Assembly: GCA_027627225.1 (NCBI GenBank)
Contig: CM051026.1
Coordinates: 8,933,425-8,997,424, forward strand
Length of the DNA stretch: 64,000 nucleotides
From: Congeria kusceri
Lineage: Eukaryota > Mollusca > Bivalvia > Myida > Dreissenidae
Direction of reading: 5' to 3'
The notes below the pieces were generated by a model, which saw only the letters and a program-made list of their open reading frames with translations, was not told where the DNA came from and searched no databases. A program made the position numbers and the translations under genes. Shown here in pieces: positions 47,036 through 58,539 of the stretch (positions are counted from its first letter, which is position 1; each line of letters starts with the position of its first letter).

Positions 47036-47484
47036 ATGAACTCAAGCTTAAATTATTTCCTATATTTATACCTGTACTCTTGTCTGTGCACATGTTTCAC
47101 ATTCTTATTGATACCATAAATGTATTTACAGTGGAATGCTCTTACAGTGATTTAACGCAATTCAAGTGCGTAAAATTATGTACAGGTATTAATCGTTATT
47201 GATTTTTCATATATTTATGCATTAAGTTCTGTGTTAATTTTTCCGAGCTTAAATATTTAAAGTTGTTGTGATAGAAAGAATTGTGTAAAAGTGGTAAAAA
47301 AAGTTTGATGTTGATAATTTCAAAGATTTCAGGTGCATAAGCCCGTTTTGTTCCTGTAAATATAACAAAATACCCATTAAAATCAGAGTGAGTTTTTGTA
47401 AAATGACCACATTAGTTACTGAACAAAGATTGTACATGTACAGCTCAGATTGTTAAAGCATCATCTCTCAACAGTTCACTCAGG

Positions 47485-47955
47485 GTTTAAAGGGACCCGT
47501 TCACAGATTGACGACTTGACAATTTTCAAACTTTGTTTCACAGATTCCCAAAATAAAAGAATAGTGATGTAAAGAAACGCAATAACACTACTTACATAGA
47601 AATATATTGGACACTAAGTCGCTTATGAAAAATCGTCAACTGAAATAGATAAAAATTCTAAAGAATTTGTAATGCTTTTCATGGGTATTTTGGAATACAC
47701 GTGTATCACTTACATAGCTTTAAAATTCTGAATGACAGTCAGAATGGTCAAGTTGTTAGAATGACACATTCTTAATTGTGGCGGCTGTAGGTTCAAATCC
47801 CAGTGAAGGAAAATCTTTTAATTATTCTTGTCTTTATATAATATTTGTTGTTGTTTTTGTTTATGTCCAACTGCTTTAGGTTTTGCAGTTAAGACATTCA
47901 ATGACCATTTTCAAAAATATGAAAATCTGTTAACAAGTCCCATTAATACAGTGTT
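47485..47955 (+). mobile_element. tRNA-headed short element, copy B, complete
   Basis: Starts 'tttaaagggacccgttcaca' and ends with its imperfect inverse ('ctgttaacaagtcccatta'), so it has terminal inverted repeats. Midway (about 47757-47815) lies a tRNA-like promoter: 'tggtcaagttgttagaatg' and B box 'ggttcaaatccc'. The tail 'gctttaggttttgcagttaa' matches copies A and C. About 260 bp lie upstream of the tRNA-like part, unusual for a SINE, whose tRNA part is normally at the 5' end. Confidence 0.72.
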
Positions 47956-48107
47956 TTAATTGCATGTTTTTTTATTTCCACTTGATTTTTATGTGTATTG
48001 TGATTTTCCCAGAAACTATGAAATCAAAATATTCTGAGTTGCAGAAAGAGTGCAGATTAAATTAGTTTAAACCTATTTATTTTAGTTTTAATGTATTGAA
48101 AACCTGA

Positions 48108-48242
48108 GGCTTATTGAGACTCTTTTAAGTCCATTTTCTGGGCAGAACCAGTACTTAGTGTCTTATGAGCAAGATCCTTTAAACACTCCGTGGGTTGGGA
48201 TCAAACTCGGGACCTCCCAATTGCAAGGCGGACACCAGATCA
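48108..48242 (-). mobile_element. tRNA-headed SINE, second family
   Basis: On the minus strand 'tggtgtccgccttgcaattg' and 'cgagtttgatccca' form the tRNA-like head. The tail 'ctaagtactggttctgccca', then 'gagtctcaataagcctcag', matches the copy at 63261-63420. Confidence 0.75.
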
Positions 48243-49110
48243 ATTTCAGAACAGCGACTTTGTTTTGAAATTAAATTGATGAACAATATGGAACCAACCT
48301 GTGAAAACCACTCTCGCTCTCTGTGAAACGTTCAGGACATCAGGGTTTGTTGCCATTGGAGCAGTATAGGTATGGTGGCAGGTTAAAGTTGCCAAACACT
48401 AAGGCTGTAAATCTACAACAAACCAAAGAATCATGTGCATGACTATTAAATGAAAAACATCATCACCTGTTAAAACAGATTGAGACATTAAATGAGGATC
48501 TCACATTGACTGTTGTTCAGAGAAATTTTATGGAATTTATAAAGCATAAATTGGCTCAGATTTATTTGGATTCAGTTCATCTAATAATTGTAGAACCCTG
48601 CGAGTTGGATGTGTTGCTTGACAGGGCATAACTCAAGTACGATAAAAGCCAATTATGCCAAAAACCTAACTTAATATTCCTTTTATGCCTACTAACACTT
48701 CCCTAAAGTTTCATAATAATTGCACAAGAATTTCTCAAGTTATCGTCTGCACAAACCTAAGAGGACGCCTCCACCGCTGCCAAAGTAACCCCAATATGTT
48801 GCCTTTTCAGGCGGCACAACAATTATATTAACACTGTATTATGGGAAGTTTGAATAAGACATCAAACATAGAATGGACATGATTTTTGTTTCTTTTTCAC
48901 ATAAAGCTGAGTATTTCATGTTGTTCATGTATGTTTGTTATATTTTGACAATACTTTATATATGCAGATGTCTATTGCAATAATAAATTCTTAAATGACA
49001 AATGGTAAACTGCATATAAAACATCACTATGTTTGACGTCTTATTCCAATTTCACATAATAGTGTGTCCATTTCCGTTTGTTTAATATAATAGTGCACAG
49101 AGATATTGAG
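48243..49110. other. Unassigned DNA
   Basis: No gene. Around 48621-48745 a phrase 'catcaactcaag... ttgcacaagaatttctcaag' style resembles the tandem-body repeats but is too short to place. Confidence 0.25.
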
Positions 49111-49119
49111 CGGAAACTG

Positions 49120-50472
49120 TTTTTCTATTTTTAGTAACAGTGACCTTGACCTTGACCCTCCCTTCCCATTTGCAATCCCAATCGAGGTCTCGACATAATG
49201 TTTTAACCAAATATGAAACGTCTGGGCCTTGTGGTTTCAGACAGGAATTTTAAAATCATTTTGCCATTTACGTCTATATAAACCATGTGAGCCCCGGGTG
49301 TATTTTTTACCCCATGGGCATCATTTGGACAATCTTTGTAGAGAACCACTATACAACATTCTTACTAAATATGAAACCTCTGGGCCTTGCGGTTCCAGGA
49401 AAGATTTTCAAAGTCATTTTGCTATTTAAGTCTATAGAAACATTGTGACCCCCGGGGCATGGCCACTTTTGACCCCAGGGGCATCATTTGAACAATTTGT
49501 TTTAGAGGAGCACTATACAATGTTACATACCAAATATGAAACCTCAGGGCCTTGCGGTTTCAGAGGAGAAGATTTTTAAAGTCATTTTGCTATTCAAGTC
49601 TATATAAACCATGTGACCCCCGAGGTGTGTCTAATTTTGACCCCAGCGGCATCATTTGAATAATCTTTGTATAGGACCGCTATACAATGTTACATACCAA
49701 ATATGAAGCCTCTAGGCTTTGCAGTTTCAGAGAAGATTTTTTAAGTCATTTTGCTATTTAAGTTTGAACGAACCATGTGACCCCCGAGGTGTGGCCAGTT
49801 TTGACCCCATGGGCATCATTTGAACAATCTTTGTAGAGGACCACTATACAATGTTACATACCAAATATGAAACCTCTGGGCCTTGCGGTTTCAGAGGAAA
49901 AGATTTTTAAAGTCATTTTGCTATTCAAGTCTATATAAACCATGTGACGCCCGAGGTGTGCCCAGTTTGGAACCCAGGGGCATCATCTGAAAAATCTTTG
50001 TAGAGGACCACTACACAATGTTACATACCAAATATGAAACTGGTAGGCCTTGCGGTTTCAGAGAAGATTTTTAAAGTCATTTTGCTATTTTAAGTCTATA
50101 TAAACCATGTGACCCCAGGGGCGTGGCCAGTTTTTACTCCAGGGGCATCATTTGAACAATCTTTGTACTGGACCACTATACAATTTTACATACCAAATAT
50201 GAAACCTCTGGGCCTTGCAGTTTCAGAAGAGATTTTTAGTTTCCTGTTTTTAAATCTATTTTTAGCTCTGGTGACCTACATATGCAGTGGACTGGAACGA
50301 TTTGAAAAATTTTGAATGAGGTTCACCCAAGGATCATTCCTGTGAAGTTTGGTGAAAATCTGCCCAGTGGTTTAGGATATGTTCTTTGAATAAAAATGTT
50401 GACACACGACGGACGACGCACAAAAGGTGTCCTAAAAGCTCATCATGAGCACGTTTTGCTCTGGTGAGCTAA
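49120..50472 (+). mobile_element. Helitron-like repeat, seven ~165-bp units
   Basis: Seven units carry 'ccaaatatgaaacctctggg', 'ccttgcggtttcagag', 'catgtgacccccgaggtg' and 'gggcatcatttgaacaatct' (starts about 49203, 49369, 49535, 49701, 49864, 50031 and 50196). The plus end is 'gagcacgttttgctc' (5-bp stem) followed by 'tggtgagctaa' (CTAA at 50469-50472). A shared upstream phrase 'gacgacgcacaaaa' occurs here and as gacgcacaaaa at 10.35 kb, although the bodies are unrelated. Confidence 0.65.
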
Positions 50473-51058
50473 AGAGTTATGTTCAGATTTGCATGACCTT
50501 TCCTTGGAATGAAAATAATTAGACTGTGGCAGTGACCTGGATCACCCTCTGGATCCATTTTTAAAAAGAATTCCTCCTTATTGGGCAAATCGCCATATTA
50601 TGCTGTAACTCATTAGTTGCATACCACATCGGGGGAATGAGCCGTCTTGGTGGAGGTCTGCGAATGTTTTCTAGTTGTTTCTGCATTCTGTTTTCCTCTG
50701 TTAACACTTGTAGATACATGTAGTTGAAGATCTTCAAGCTTGTAGTCCAAGATTTCTTTAAAAGGATGAATATGAACAGTGAATTTTAAAATATTTATAT
50801 ATTATATGCACTAATATATAATATTGCCAATCGACTTGTCCAATATGGTTTTCATGCTGTGTACTCATCCAACTATATCACGGTACAGAACGCTGTTAAA
50901 TAACCTTATTAGACACAAAGAACTATAGTACTTCAATAAATACGAGTTTGGTATTGTTTTTCTTTATTTTTCATGAATGCATTTTTAATGTTTTTCATAT
51001 TTTATATTTTTGGAAGCTTAATAAGCTGCAAATTCATCTTTTACAACTCAACATTTGT
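50473..51058. other. Unassigned DNA
   Basis: No gene or repeat recognised. Confidence 0.3.
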
Positions 51059-51315
51059 GGCACGTCATGGGAAAACCTGTCATAATGCATGTGCGTAAAG
51101 TGTCGTCCCGGATTAGCCTGTGCAGTCCGCACAGGCTAATCCGGGATGGTACTTTCCGCTTTTATGGTATTTTCTGTTTCAAGGCAGTCTCTTCTAAACA
51201 TAAATCCACTGTAGGCGGAAAGTGCTGTCCCGGATTAGCCTGTGCAGACTGCACAGGCTAATCCGGGACGACACTTTACGCACATGCATTATGACCGGCT
51301 TTCCCACGACACGCC
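51059..51315. mobile_element. Foldback element, well preserved copy
   Basis: Almost the whole length is arranged as inverted arms: 'gcataatgcatgtgcgtaaa'-type outer arms and two inner hairpins of 'cccggattagcctgtgcag' with its complement. Between them lie 'ggtattttctgtttcaaggc' and 'aaacataaatccactgtagg'. It would fold into a long cruciform. Copies at 9313 and 15434. No transposase, so non-autonomous. I recall such cores as very common in some bivalve genomes. Confidence 0.9.
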
Positions 51316-51590
51316 TCATTTATACTATAGTATCAGTCATTACAATAGTTTATTGAAGGATTTGCCCATTCTAGCATAGGCCATACAATTTCAACTTGCC
51401 GGAATAATAATGCTAACTGCGACAAACGACGTTATTTCAGCATGTAAAAGTAGCAACAGATATATGATTGCTGCAATCAATATGTGTTATTTAACAAAAC
51501 TTCCCACCAAGTAGATGGTCTTTCAATGGTTAGGTCTGTGACTCCTGGGAATGTGGAAATGGTACAGCAATACTTGTAAGGCTCTGGTCA

Positions 51591-51618
51591 CCAATATTGA
51601 GCTACTTTTTATATGGGC
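51591..51618. repeat. 28-bp block shared with 16669-16696
   Basis: Identical to the block at 16669-16696. Nearby 'gggccatatcttc' differs from the first site. Confidence 0.6.
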
Positions 51619-51619
51619 C

Positions 51620-53298
51620 ATATCTTCTAGTTAGAATTTAGTCCTACATAAAAAGTAACACTATACCAGGGAAGATCCAAAATAACCCCGAATTTGTTAA
51701 TAAATCTTATAATTATTATGTTTTCTTCTTAAAATTTATACCTTTGTAAAGCTCAGTTGTTTCAGCTAGAAATATTATTCATTTGCTATTGTGCGTACTG
51801 TTATAATTCTCACAAAATATGTGCATGTGTTTAAGGTTTATTTTTGTCATACATATTAATTAGATAAGATTCAATCTTAAATTAAATCAAATTTAATATT
51901 TCTCAAATTTCCCCACAAATAAATGGCAGTTGAAGGGTCGCTGGACATCTGAAATTGTCCAAAAGTATGACTCATCATGGTATGAGAACATCTTCACGCA
52001 GTGGGTGCATAGGCACCAAAATTGTATCTAGTGTGAAAGCGAATTACTCTGAGCGTGTATTCCGACGTCTAAGTAAATGACTTACGGACTGTGCGCCGTA
52101 CCCGCATTACAGTTTGTTTAAAAGTGTATGTGCCGGTCATGTAGTGATACACTGCAATATTTTTGTCCTATTCTGTATAGCTAATAGATTCCGATTTGTT
52201 TTGGTGTTAATATTATGGACCTGTTATAAATATTTATTGAATGTGTGACTAAATTCCGGTCTATTCAGGATCATCCCTAGTATTAGTTGCACATCTTACA
52301 GTACTTAGAATTAAGACTATCAAGAGTAAGGCTAAAAAAAATAGTTGTTTTTCAGGCACTTTTTCCCAAAAATCAGGAGGGAGGGCGAATTTTTTTATAT
52401 TGAAGTAATTTTTTTTATTTTTTTCTCCTACTCTTTTTTATTGGCATTATGTAATGGCTTATTAAAACAAGTAAATAAGTACAAATTAAAGACAATTTTA
52501 AGTTTTAATAACAACATAAGCATCCCTTTTTATAAAATTCTAAATATATAATTATGTATTAATCACAAATGGTCATTTATGCAAACTGACGTAAAAAGGC
52601 AATCAATCTGAATGTTCATAATTAACATAAGTGCCTTCAAATTGATATACCGTCAGCATTAAAGTACTTGTATTTATAGAATTTAACTTTTCGTAATTCA
52701 TATTTTTATAACTGTCAAAAATAGGAATTATTTTTGCAATAAATCACCAATAATTTTTGGAAAGGAAAATCAACACTCGTCTATGCAGCTGGCATTTTCG
52801 TTTGTTTCAATAGGACTTATATTGACACAGATTTTCTTCAAAAAATATGGAACGCTCGTCGCTATTACACAAGCAAAAGCATCTACGAAACAAAAGTTTA
52901 AATCAACAAATAGACGACATTTATAAAGGTTCCCAATCAAATATTACTTTTTTTTTCAAAATTAACACAGTATTTCACAATCTGTGTATATCCGATTTAT
53001 ATTATCAAATCAGACAGGAAGAAAGTAACTGGAAATACCAAAATCTCTACCGGCTTACTCTTCTTCCACTATGTTCAAATGCGGATTTGTTTAATTTTAA
53101 GCCGCTGTCCATGGGATCAAATTCAATACATGGTAATTTAGTAATAGTTCTTATGAATGTTTATGTGTTTATTTGTCCGAAATCTGTTTCTTATTTACGA
53201 AAGGCATTGTTCAAAAGCGCTTGGTACGAACGGAATATACTATAATGTACATGCTGGTTTACTTCAGAGTTATCACCAGTTATCGCATACAGAAAATA
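51620..53298. other. Unassigned DNA with one possible first exon
   Basis: Mostly AT-rich. A 132-codon frame at 52847-53245 begins MERSSLLHKQKHLRNKSLNQ with a possible donor 'catg|gtaatt' near 53132. I recognise no domain and do not count it as a gene. T-rich and A-rich runs are frequent. Confidence 0.25.
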
Positions 53299-54191
53299 AC
53301 CTAAAAGCTCTATGATTTTGGACACTTAAAAAATAATTAAAAATTTTCGTGCTGAAAATCTGGACACACAAAAATATTCCCAAATAACAAGTGTACGAAA
53401 ATTTATAGACACAATGACAATATTGCAATTCCGTTCGGATAAGTCCGGTGTATAATGTCTTTTGCTGAATATACATGGATAGTATCGATCAATGATTGCG
53501 CGTGCTGGTTAAATACCACGCCGTAAAGTATTATTAATTTGTAGCGATGTTTGGTATGAATTTTAAATGATTTCATAGGTATGATTTTGTTTTACAAAAA
53601 ATTACGCCAAGACTGCATTTGTGTCGACCAAGTTCAAAGATAACCATCTCGTATATTATTTACCTGTAATTGTTAATGCAATAAAAGATGCAAATTATGA
53701 CTTTGTTGTTTGTTCTTGAACCAAACATTGTTAATGATTTCATTTAACACCTTTAAACATTTGTGCAACTTGTGATAGGGTGCGATAAAACTGGAGTCTG
53801 TTTGTCACACTTATACTGTTGAGTACCGTAGATATCTTCATTGTTAATGGGCATCTGCCAGGTTTTATGACCTTCATCCGGTTGTAAATACACATGTGCG
53901 ATGTGTCACCCGATAAATGCAAACAAGTTAGAAAACTGCTAAAATTCCACTGTCATATAAATGTCCGAAAATTTTGATTTATTAATTCTGGGTTAAAATC
54001 AGGATGTCCAAAAAAATATACTGACAAAAAACTGCTAAAATTCCACTGTCATATAAATGTCCGAAAATTTCGATTTATTAATTCTGGGTTAAAATCAGGA
54101 TGTCCAAAAATATATACTGACAAAAAATTATTATTTTGGCTAAAAAAGAGGGTGTCCAAAAATTTTGTGTGTCCGAAAACAGCTTTTATGG
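53299..54191. mobile_element. Possible 893-bp inverted-repeat element
   Basis: The left 'acctaaaagctc' and the complemented right 'ccataaaagctg' ends, each next to TA, are followed on both sides by 'ggacac' motifs. The match is short. The 'ttggacac' words recall the MITE at 29284-29893, so a related TA-targeting family is possible. Confidence 0.35.
53935..54126. repeat. 96-bp tandem duplication
   Basis: Two copies of a 96-bp unit ('actgctaaaattccactgtc' ... 'aggatgtccaaaaa') differ at about three positions. They sit just inside the right end of the possible element at 53299-54191. Confidence 0.93.
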
Positions 54192-54199
54192 TAGACTAT

Positions 54200-55401
54200 A
54201 GCAAGTTACAAAGAAGTTAATAATTCACTGATTTCAATGCGTTTTTTTGTATTTTGTTTGGTAACATACCCATTAGAAACACTTTCTGCAAAGTTTAATT
54301 TTTATTGACATTTCTGGAATGCTTCTTTAAAACCCTGGCGCGATCGTCAAACAATAGTTAATAAAAATTTTGTTGCCATTAAATCAAATTTGTGGCGGGC
54401 CATAAAAATATGTTGTGGCGCGCCCTGAGAAACAAATCATTATTTTTTTTTGGCCTAAGGAAATGTATTTATATATAAGCAATTATTGCCCATATAAAGT
54501 AATGTTACCATGAGTTATTCAGTGCCGGCTTAAAGTTAGTTGCTCTGTGTCTTGCACCTATCAATATTTTCCCCAACGAGGGTATCGGTGGGCATATACA
54601 GATTGTGAAACGTCCCGGTATAGTACAGTGTGGTATGGTGAGTACAGGTTTTGTTATCTGCGGGTCCTACACAGGGAGTTCCGAATCAGCTTCCGTACAG
54701 GCAAGATGTGTTTCTATTAGTGGTGTAAGTCCCTGTCCCTTTAACCCTCCAATTAATATTTAAGGTCTGTCTTTGTGGAATTCAATTATTACATTATACG
54801 GTACTTAAGACTGAAAGCATTTCCAGACAGGCGGGAATATGACACGCCGAATAATTCCTGGTCCCAGTACTTAGATCGGATTTTAGATCCTGGTAATATT
54901 GATACACCAAGCATCTCCCACTGTGGAGATTTAGACAAAAAAGCTTGGCTCTACTAGTAAGCGAGTATTTGTCGGACGAAATATGCAATTTTGGGCCAGT
55001 TTTAATTCATGAACAAACTCAACAATGAAAATTCGTTTCTAACATCATGGGTTGATCACCTATTTGCGTATGTAAACAAAATAAGTTTTGCATGTGCAAC
55101 TATTGAGGCCCTGAAAGAGGTACATAAAACACAGTCTTTTTCACGTTGACAGTAGTATTTCCAGACGTTTTTTTTAACAGTAACATATACGGAGAAATGC
55201 TTTATAACTTTATTTAATCTATATTAGACAACAAATAAATAATCAAATGCTTAATTTATATCAAAAGGATACCACTTTATCAAAGGATTTAGTAATTACT
55301 AGAAAATATAAGTAAGGCAAACAAATATGGAAGCATGACGTTTTAAAGAGTTTACTAGACGTTACTTATTTATGTAGCTACTATGCACATCCTTAACTCC
55401 G
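54200..55401. other. Unassigned DNA
   Basis: No gene. At 54335-54435 a GC-richer patch ends 'ttgtggcgcgccctg', which complemented begins CAGGGCGCGCCACAA and could be a hAT terminus. The other end is not found. Confidence 0.3.
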
Positions 55402-55547
55402 TAGCGGGTTAAATAATGTTCTGCCAGAGTTTGTCTGCTATAATGACCAGACAGCCAAAACTATCATAAACCCTTAGCGGGTTCAATAATCTTCAGCCAG
55501 AGTTCGTCTGCTATAATGACCAGACAGCCAAAACTATCATAAACCCT
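55402..55547. repeat. 73-bp tandem duplication
   Basis: Two copies of a 73-bp unit ('tagcgggtt.aataat' ... 'actatcataaaccct') differ at a few bases. Function unknown. Confidence 0.92.
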
Positions 55548-57359
55548 GTCTGGGCCCCAAATTGGGATTTTATTGCGCATGTCATTTTACTTCCCCAGAC
55601 GACAGTTGCATGTGTTTCATATAATCAACGTCAACATTTGTGGTTTTACCAAAAAATAAACTCACTATTTTGGAAGAAAAACGAAACGAACTTGTAAATA
55701 TAAGGGCTTATTTGTATTATGATGATAAAATACGAAAAGCGGTTACGAAACGCGAATATTTAAAAACCTCCGGATAATACTACTGTCCGACAAATACTCC
55801 ACCACCAGTAGGGTTTGGCTTTGGGTGGGTGGGTAATAAGACTAAAAAAAAAAAATAAATCAAATTTCCCTGGGTTAGCCAGCCAATCCCCCCCACTCCC
55901 CTGAGGGAAAATACTGATAGGTGCATCCCAGACCTAGTGCCTGTTCGTATCACTATGTACATATTGGCACATTTAACGATTACTTTGTTACGACTTTTTC
56001 ATCATTAAATATTTATGTCAGTTCTGTTTATTGGTGTCATTTGTCTCATTATTGTATCTCAAAATGATAACAATCAATAATTACCTTTGTCACGTCCTAA
56101 TTAATTGCTAAATTCTTCCATAAACTGAAATCGTTGAATGATTTTTGACATTTCCGCCATTTTACCGGAAGTTGAGGTAGTATGTGATCCTAAGAATTTT
56201 CGGTCCCAAGACAGTTTGACCTCAAGACAATTCGGCTCAGTGATTCACAAGACTTGTAACATACGCCGTCATCGACTAAATAAATGTTTTGTGATCTGTT
56301 TCGTGTTAAAGTGGATATGATAAATATTATAATAAAACACAACGTTTCTTTTTTTTTCATTCTCATATAATAAAATAATTTTATTGTATAAGCTTACCAA
56401 AGATCTAAAAAATAAATGTTTCTTATCAAAACAAAGTTCGTAAAAATATACCACTGGAAAAATAACTAAAAACGAAAGCAATAAAAATAAATTGTGCTAA
56501 CAAAAGCAGAAAGCACTTTTGAAAAGTCAGAATATGAAAAGGACGTATCGACGGTATTTCCCATAAATATCATATATTAAAATTAAATATATTGGTCAAC
56601 TGTTAATAGACACAAAGACTTTATATTTAACAATGCTTCAATATTAAATATCGGTAAATGAACTTTATTTTTGCAAATGTCATTGTCGATCTACCGTAGA
56701 TACACTCCTTCAACGTAACATGCAACATATAAACTGAAAAAAAACCACAGAAAATACAAATAAAAATATAAATATAGGAACATATTAAACATGTTTAATA
56801 TAACCCAGGGAAACCATAACTAACAATGAAAGCAATTAAAACTAAAATTGTGCTAACACAAGTAACAACTTGGTTCAACTTTCATTATTCTTATATATAA
56901 ACTTATCGGAGAGCACAGACCCTCCACTAGGATAGGTAACCCTACATAGCAATGGAACTTTTCAGTGTTAGGCGGTCCCTTACCCAATTTCCCATTAATT
57001 CAAATATCCTGGATGTAGATGATGACCCGGATCACCACCAACATCTAACCATTTGTTTCATTGACCCACTTTCATCTTCCTACAAAATGGCATGCAAATC
57101 CATCATAACTTTTTGCGTAAAGTTGCGTATTAATATATAGAAGTTGCTAATTAATATATAGACAGACAAACAAACAAATGCCAACAACTACATAACAACA
57201 TTGGCGGAGATAAAAAAAAAGTTTGGGTTAACATCTAAAAAGAACGATAAAATCTATTTTAAAAAAGCATCTAATGCAGCGATAAAAGTAATAAGGGAAT
57301 CGATAAAATTCTGCTTAGAAAAGTACAATAATCGGTAGATTTAGAGCGCGTTTTACCAG
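55548..57359. other. Unassigned AT-rich DNA
   Basis: No gene supported. Open frames at 56138-56320 and 56952-57140 lack domains. AT-rich phrases such as 'ataaaatatattggtcaac' are not repeated elsewhere that I can see. Confidence 0.3.
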
Positions 57360-57775
57360 TATCAACAACAGCAGAAGTGGTAGTAGTTGGTGTTAATGTT
57401 AATAGTATAATAGTAATGGAAGTAGACGTAGAAGCTTTGTAAGTGGCAGAATTGGAGCAGTAGCAAAAGCAAAAGCAACAGTAGCAACATCGTTAGTAGC
57501 AGCAGCTGTAGCAGCAACAATAGTAGTAGCAGCAGTAACTGCAGCAATGGTAGCATCTGCAGATTTATCAGCAGCAGAAACAGTATGAGCAGCAACACTG
57601 CACTGCAACAGTGGTAGCAGCTGCAACTGGATCAGCCGCAGTAGTAGCAGCAAAAACAGTTGTAGAAGTAGCAGCTACAGCAGTAGAAGCATCAGTATTT
57701 TCAGTAGTTGCAGTAGTAGTTCAAGCTGCAGTGGTGGCATAAGTAGAAGCAGCAACAGTAAGCAGCAGCTGCTGC
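57360..57775. repeat. agc/agt trinucleotide-rich tract
   Basis: Imperfect AGC, AGT and ACA triplets for about 400 bp. They give low-complexity open frames of leucine on the minus strand (57362-57598) that should not be called as genes. Confidence 0.9.
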
Positions 57776-58075
57776 ATATAGAAAATACTATCTTTTTATT
57801 TGATTAATATATTACGTGTATTATTTCAGGAAATTTAGTATTACATCTGTTTCTTTTATTTCGACAGTTTTCATTACATATTGACGTCCTACTGACGTTA
57901 ACCGTTTAAATGTTTTTCTCATCGGCATACACGGCTAGCCAGACCAGAGGCACCGTCTACCCTACACTACCCTACACAAAACTAGCCACATCTCTTTCCC
58001 AAGTCTCCTCTCACTCTCACAGCAACTACTCACGAGTGCCAGCTGGTCTACTTGTTTAGCCGACCTTAGTTTTAT

Positions 58076-58480
58076 ATTATTATTTTTGTTACTATTATTA
58101 TTACTTGTATTATTATTATTATTATTATTATTATTTGTATTTATTTATTTTATTTTTATGTATTTTATTTTATTTATTTTATTTTTTATTAACAACAGTA
58201 GTTGGATCTGCAAAAGAAGTAACTGTAGCAGCTTCATCAGCAGTTGCAGCAGCAGTTGTAGTGGTATCAACAGCAGCAGCAGTAGCCGCAGCAGCAGTAT
58301 ATGCAATGGCGGTAGCAGTAGTAGCGCAGCAGCAGCGGCAGCAGCTAAGATCGCTGTTAATGGAAGTAGTAAATATGTTATCAGACGTAATTATAGTAAT
58401 AGCCTGTTAATAGTAGTAGAAGTAGAAGTAGTTGTAGTAGTAGTAGTAGTTACAGTAGCTACAATATCATTATATAATAA
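58076..58480. repeat. ATT tract followed by agc/agt trinucleotide tract
   Basis: A (TTA)n and T-rich run at 58076-58190 leads into imperfect AGC/AGT/GTA triplets to about 58480. Leucine-, alanine- and serine-rich open frames on the plus strand are by-products. Composition matches the tract at 57360-57775, so the two may be halves of one array split by 57776-58075. Confidence 0.88.
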
Positions 58481-58539
58481 GATAACACTATCGGGACATA
58501 GTCACCATCATCATCATTATTTCTATATATAATTAAAAT

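Noticed and set aside
53740..53922. A short minus-strand gene inside the possible element
   Set aside because: Sixty codons with no domain and no splice or start support.
57362..57653. Leucine-rich or alanine-rich minus-strand proteins
   Set aside because: Produced by trinucleotide repeats, in more than one frame at once.
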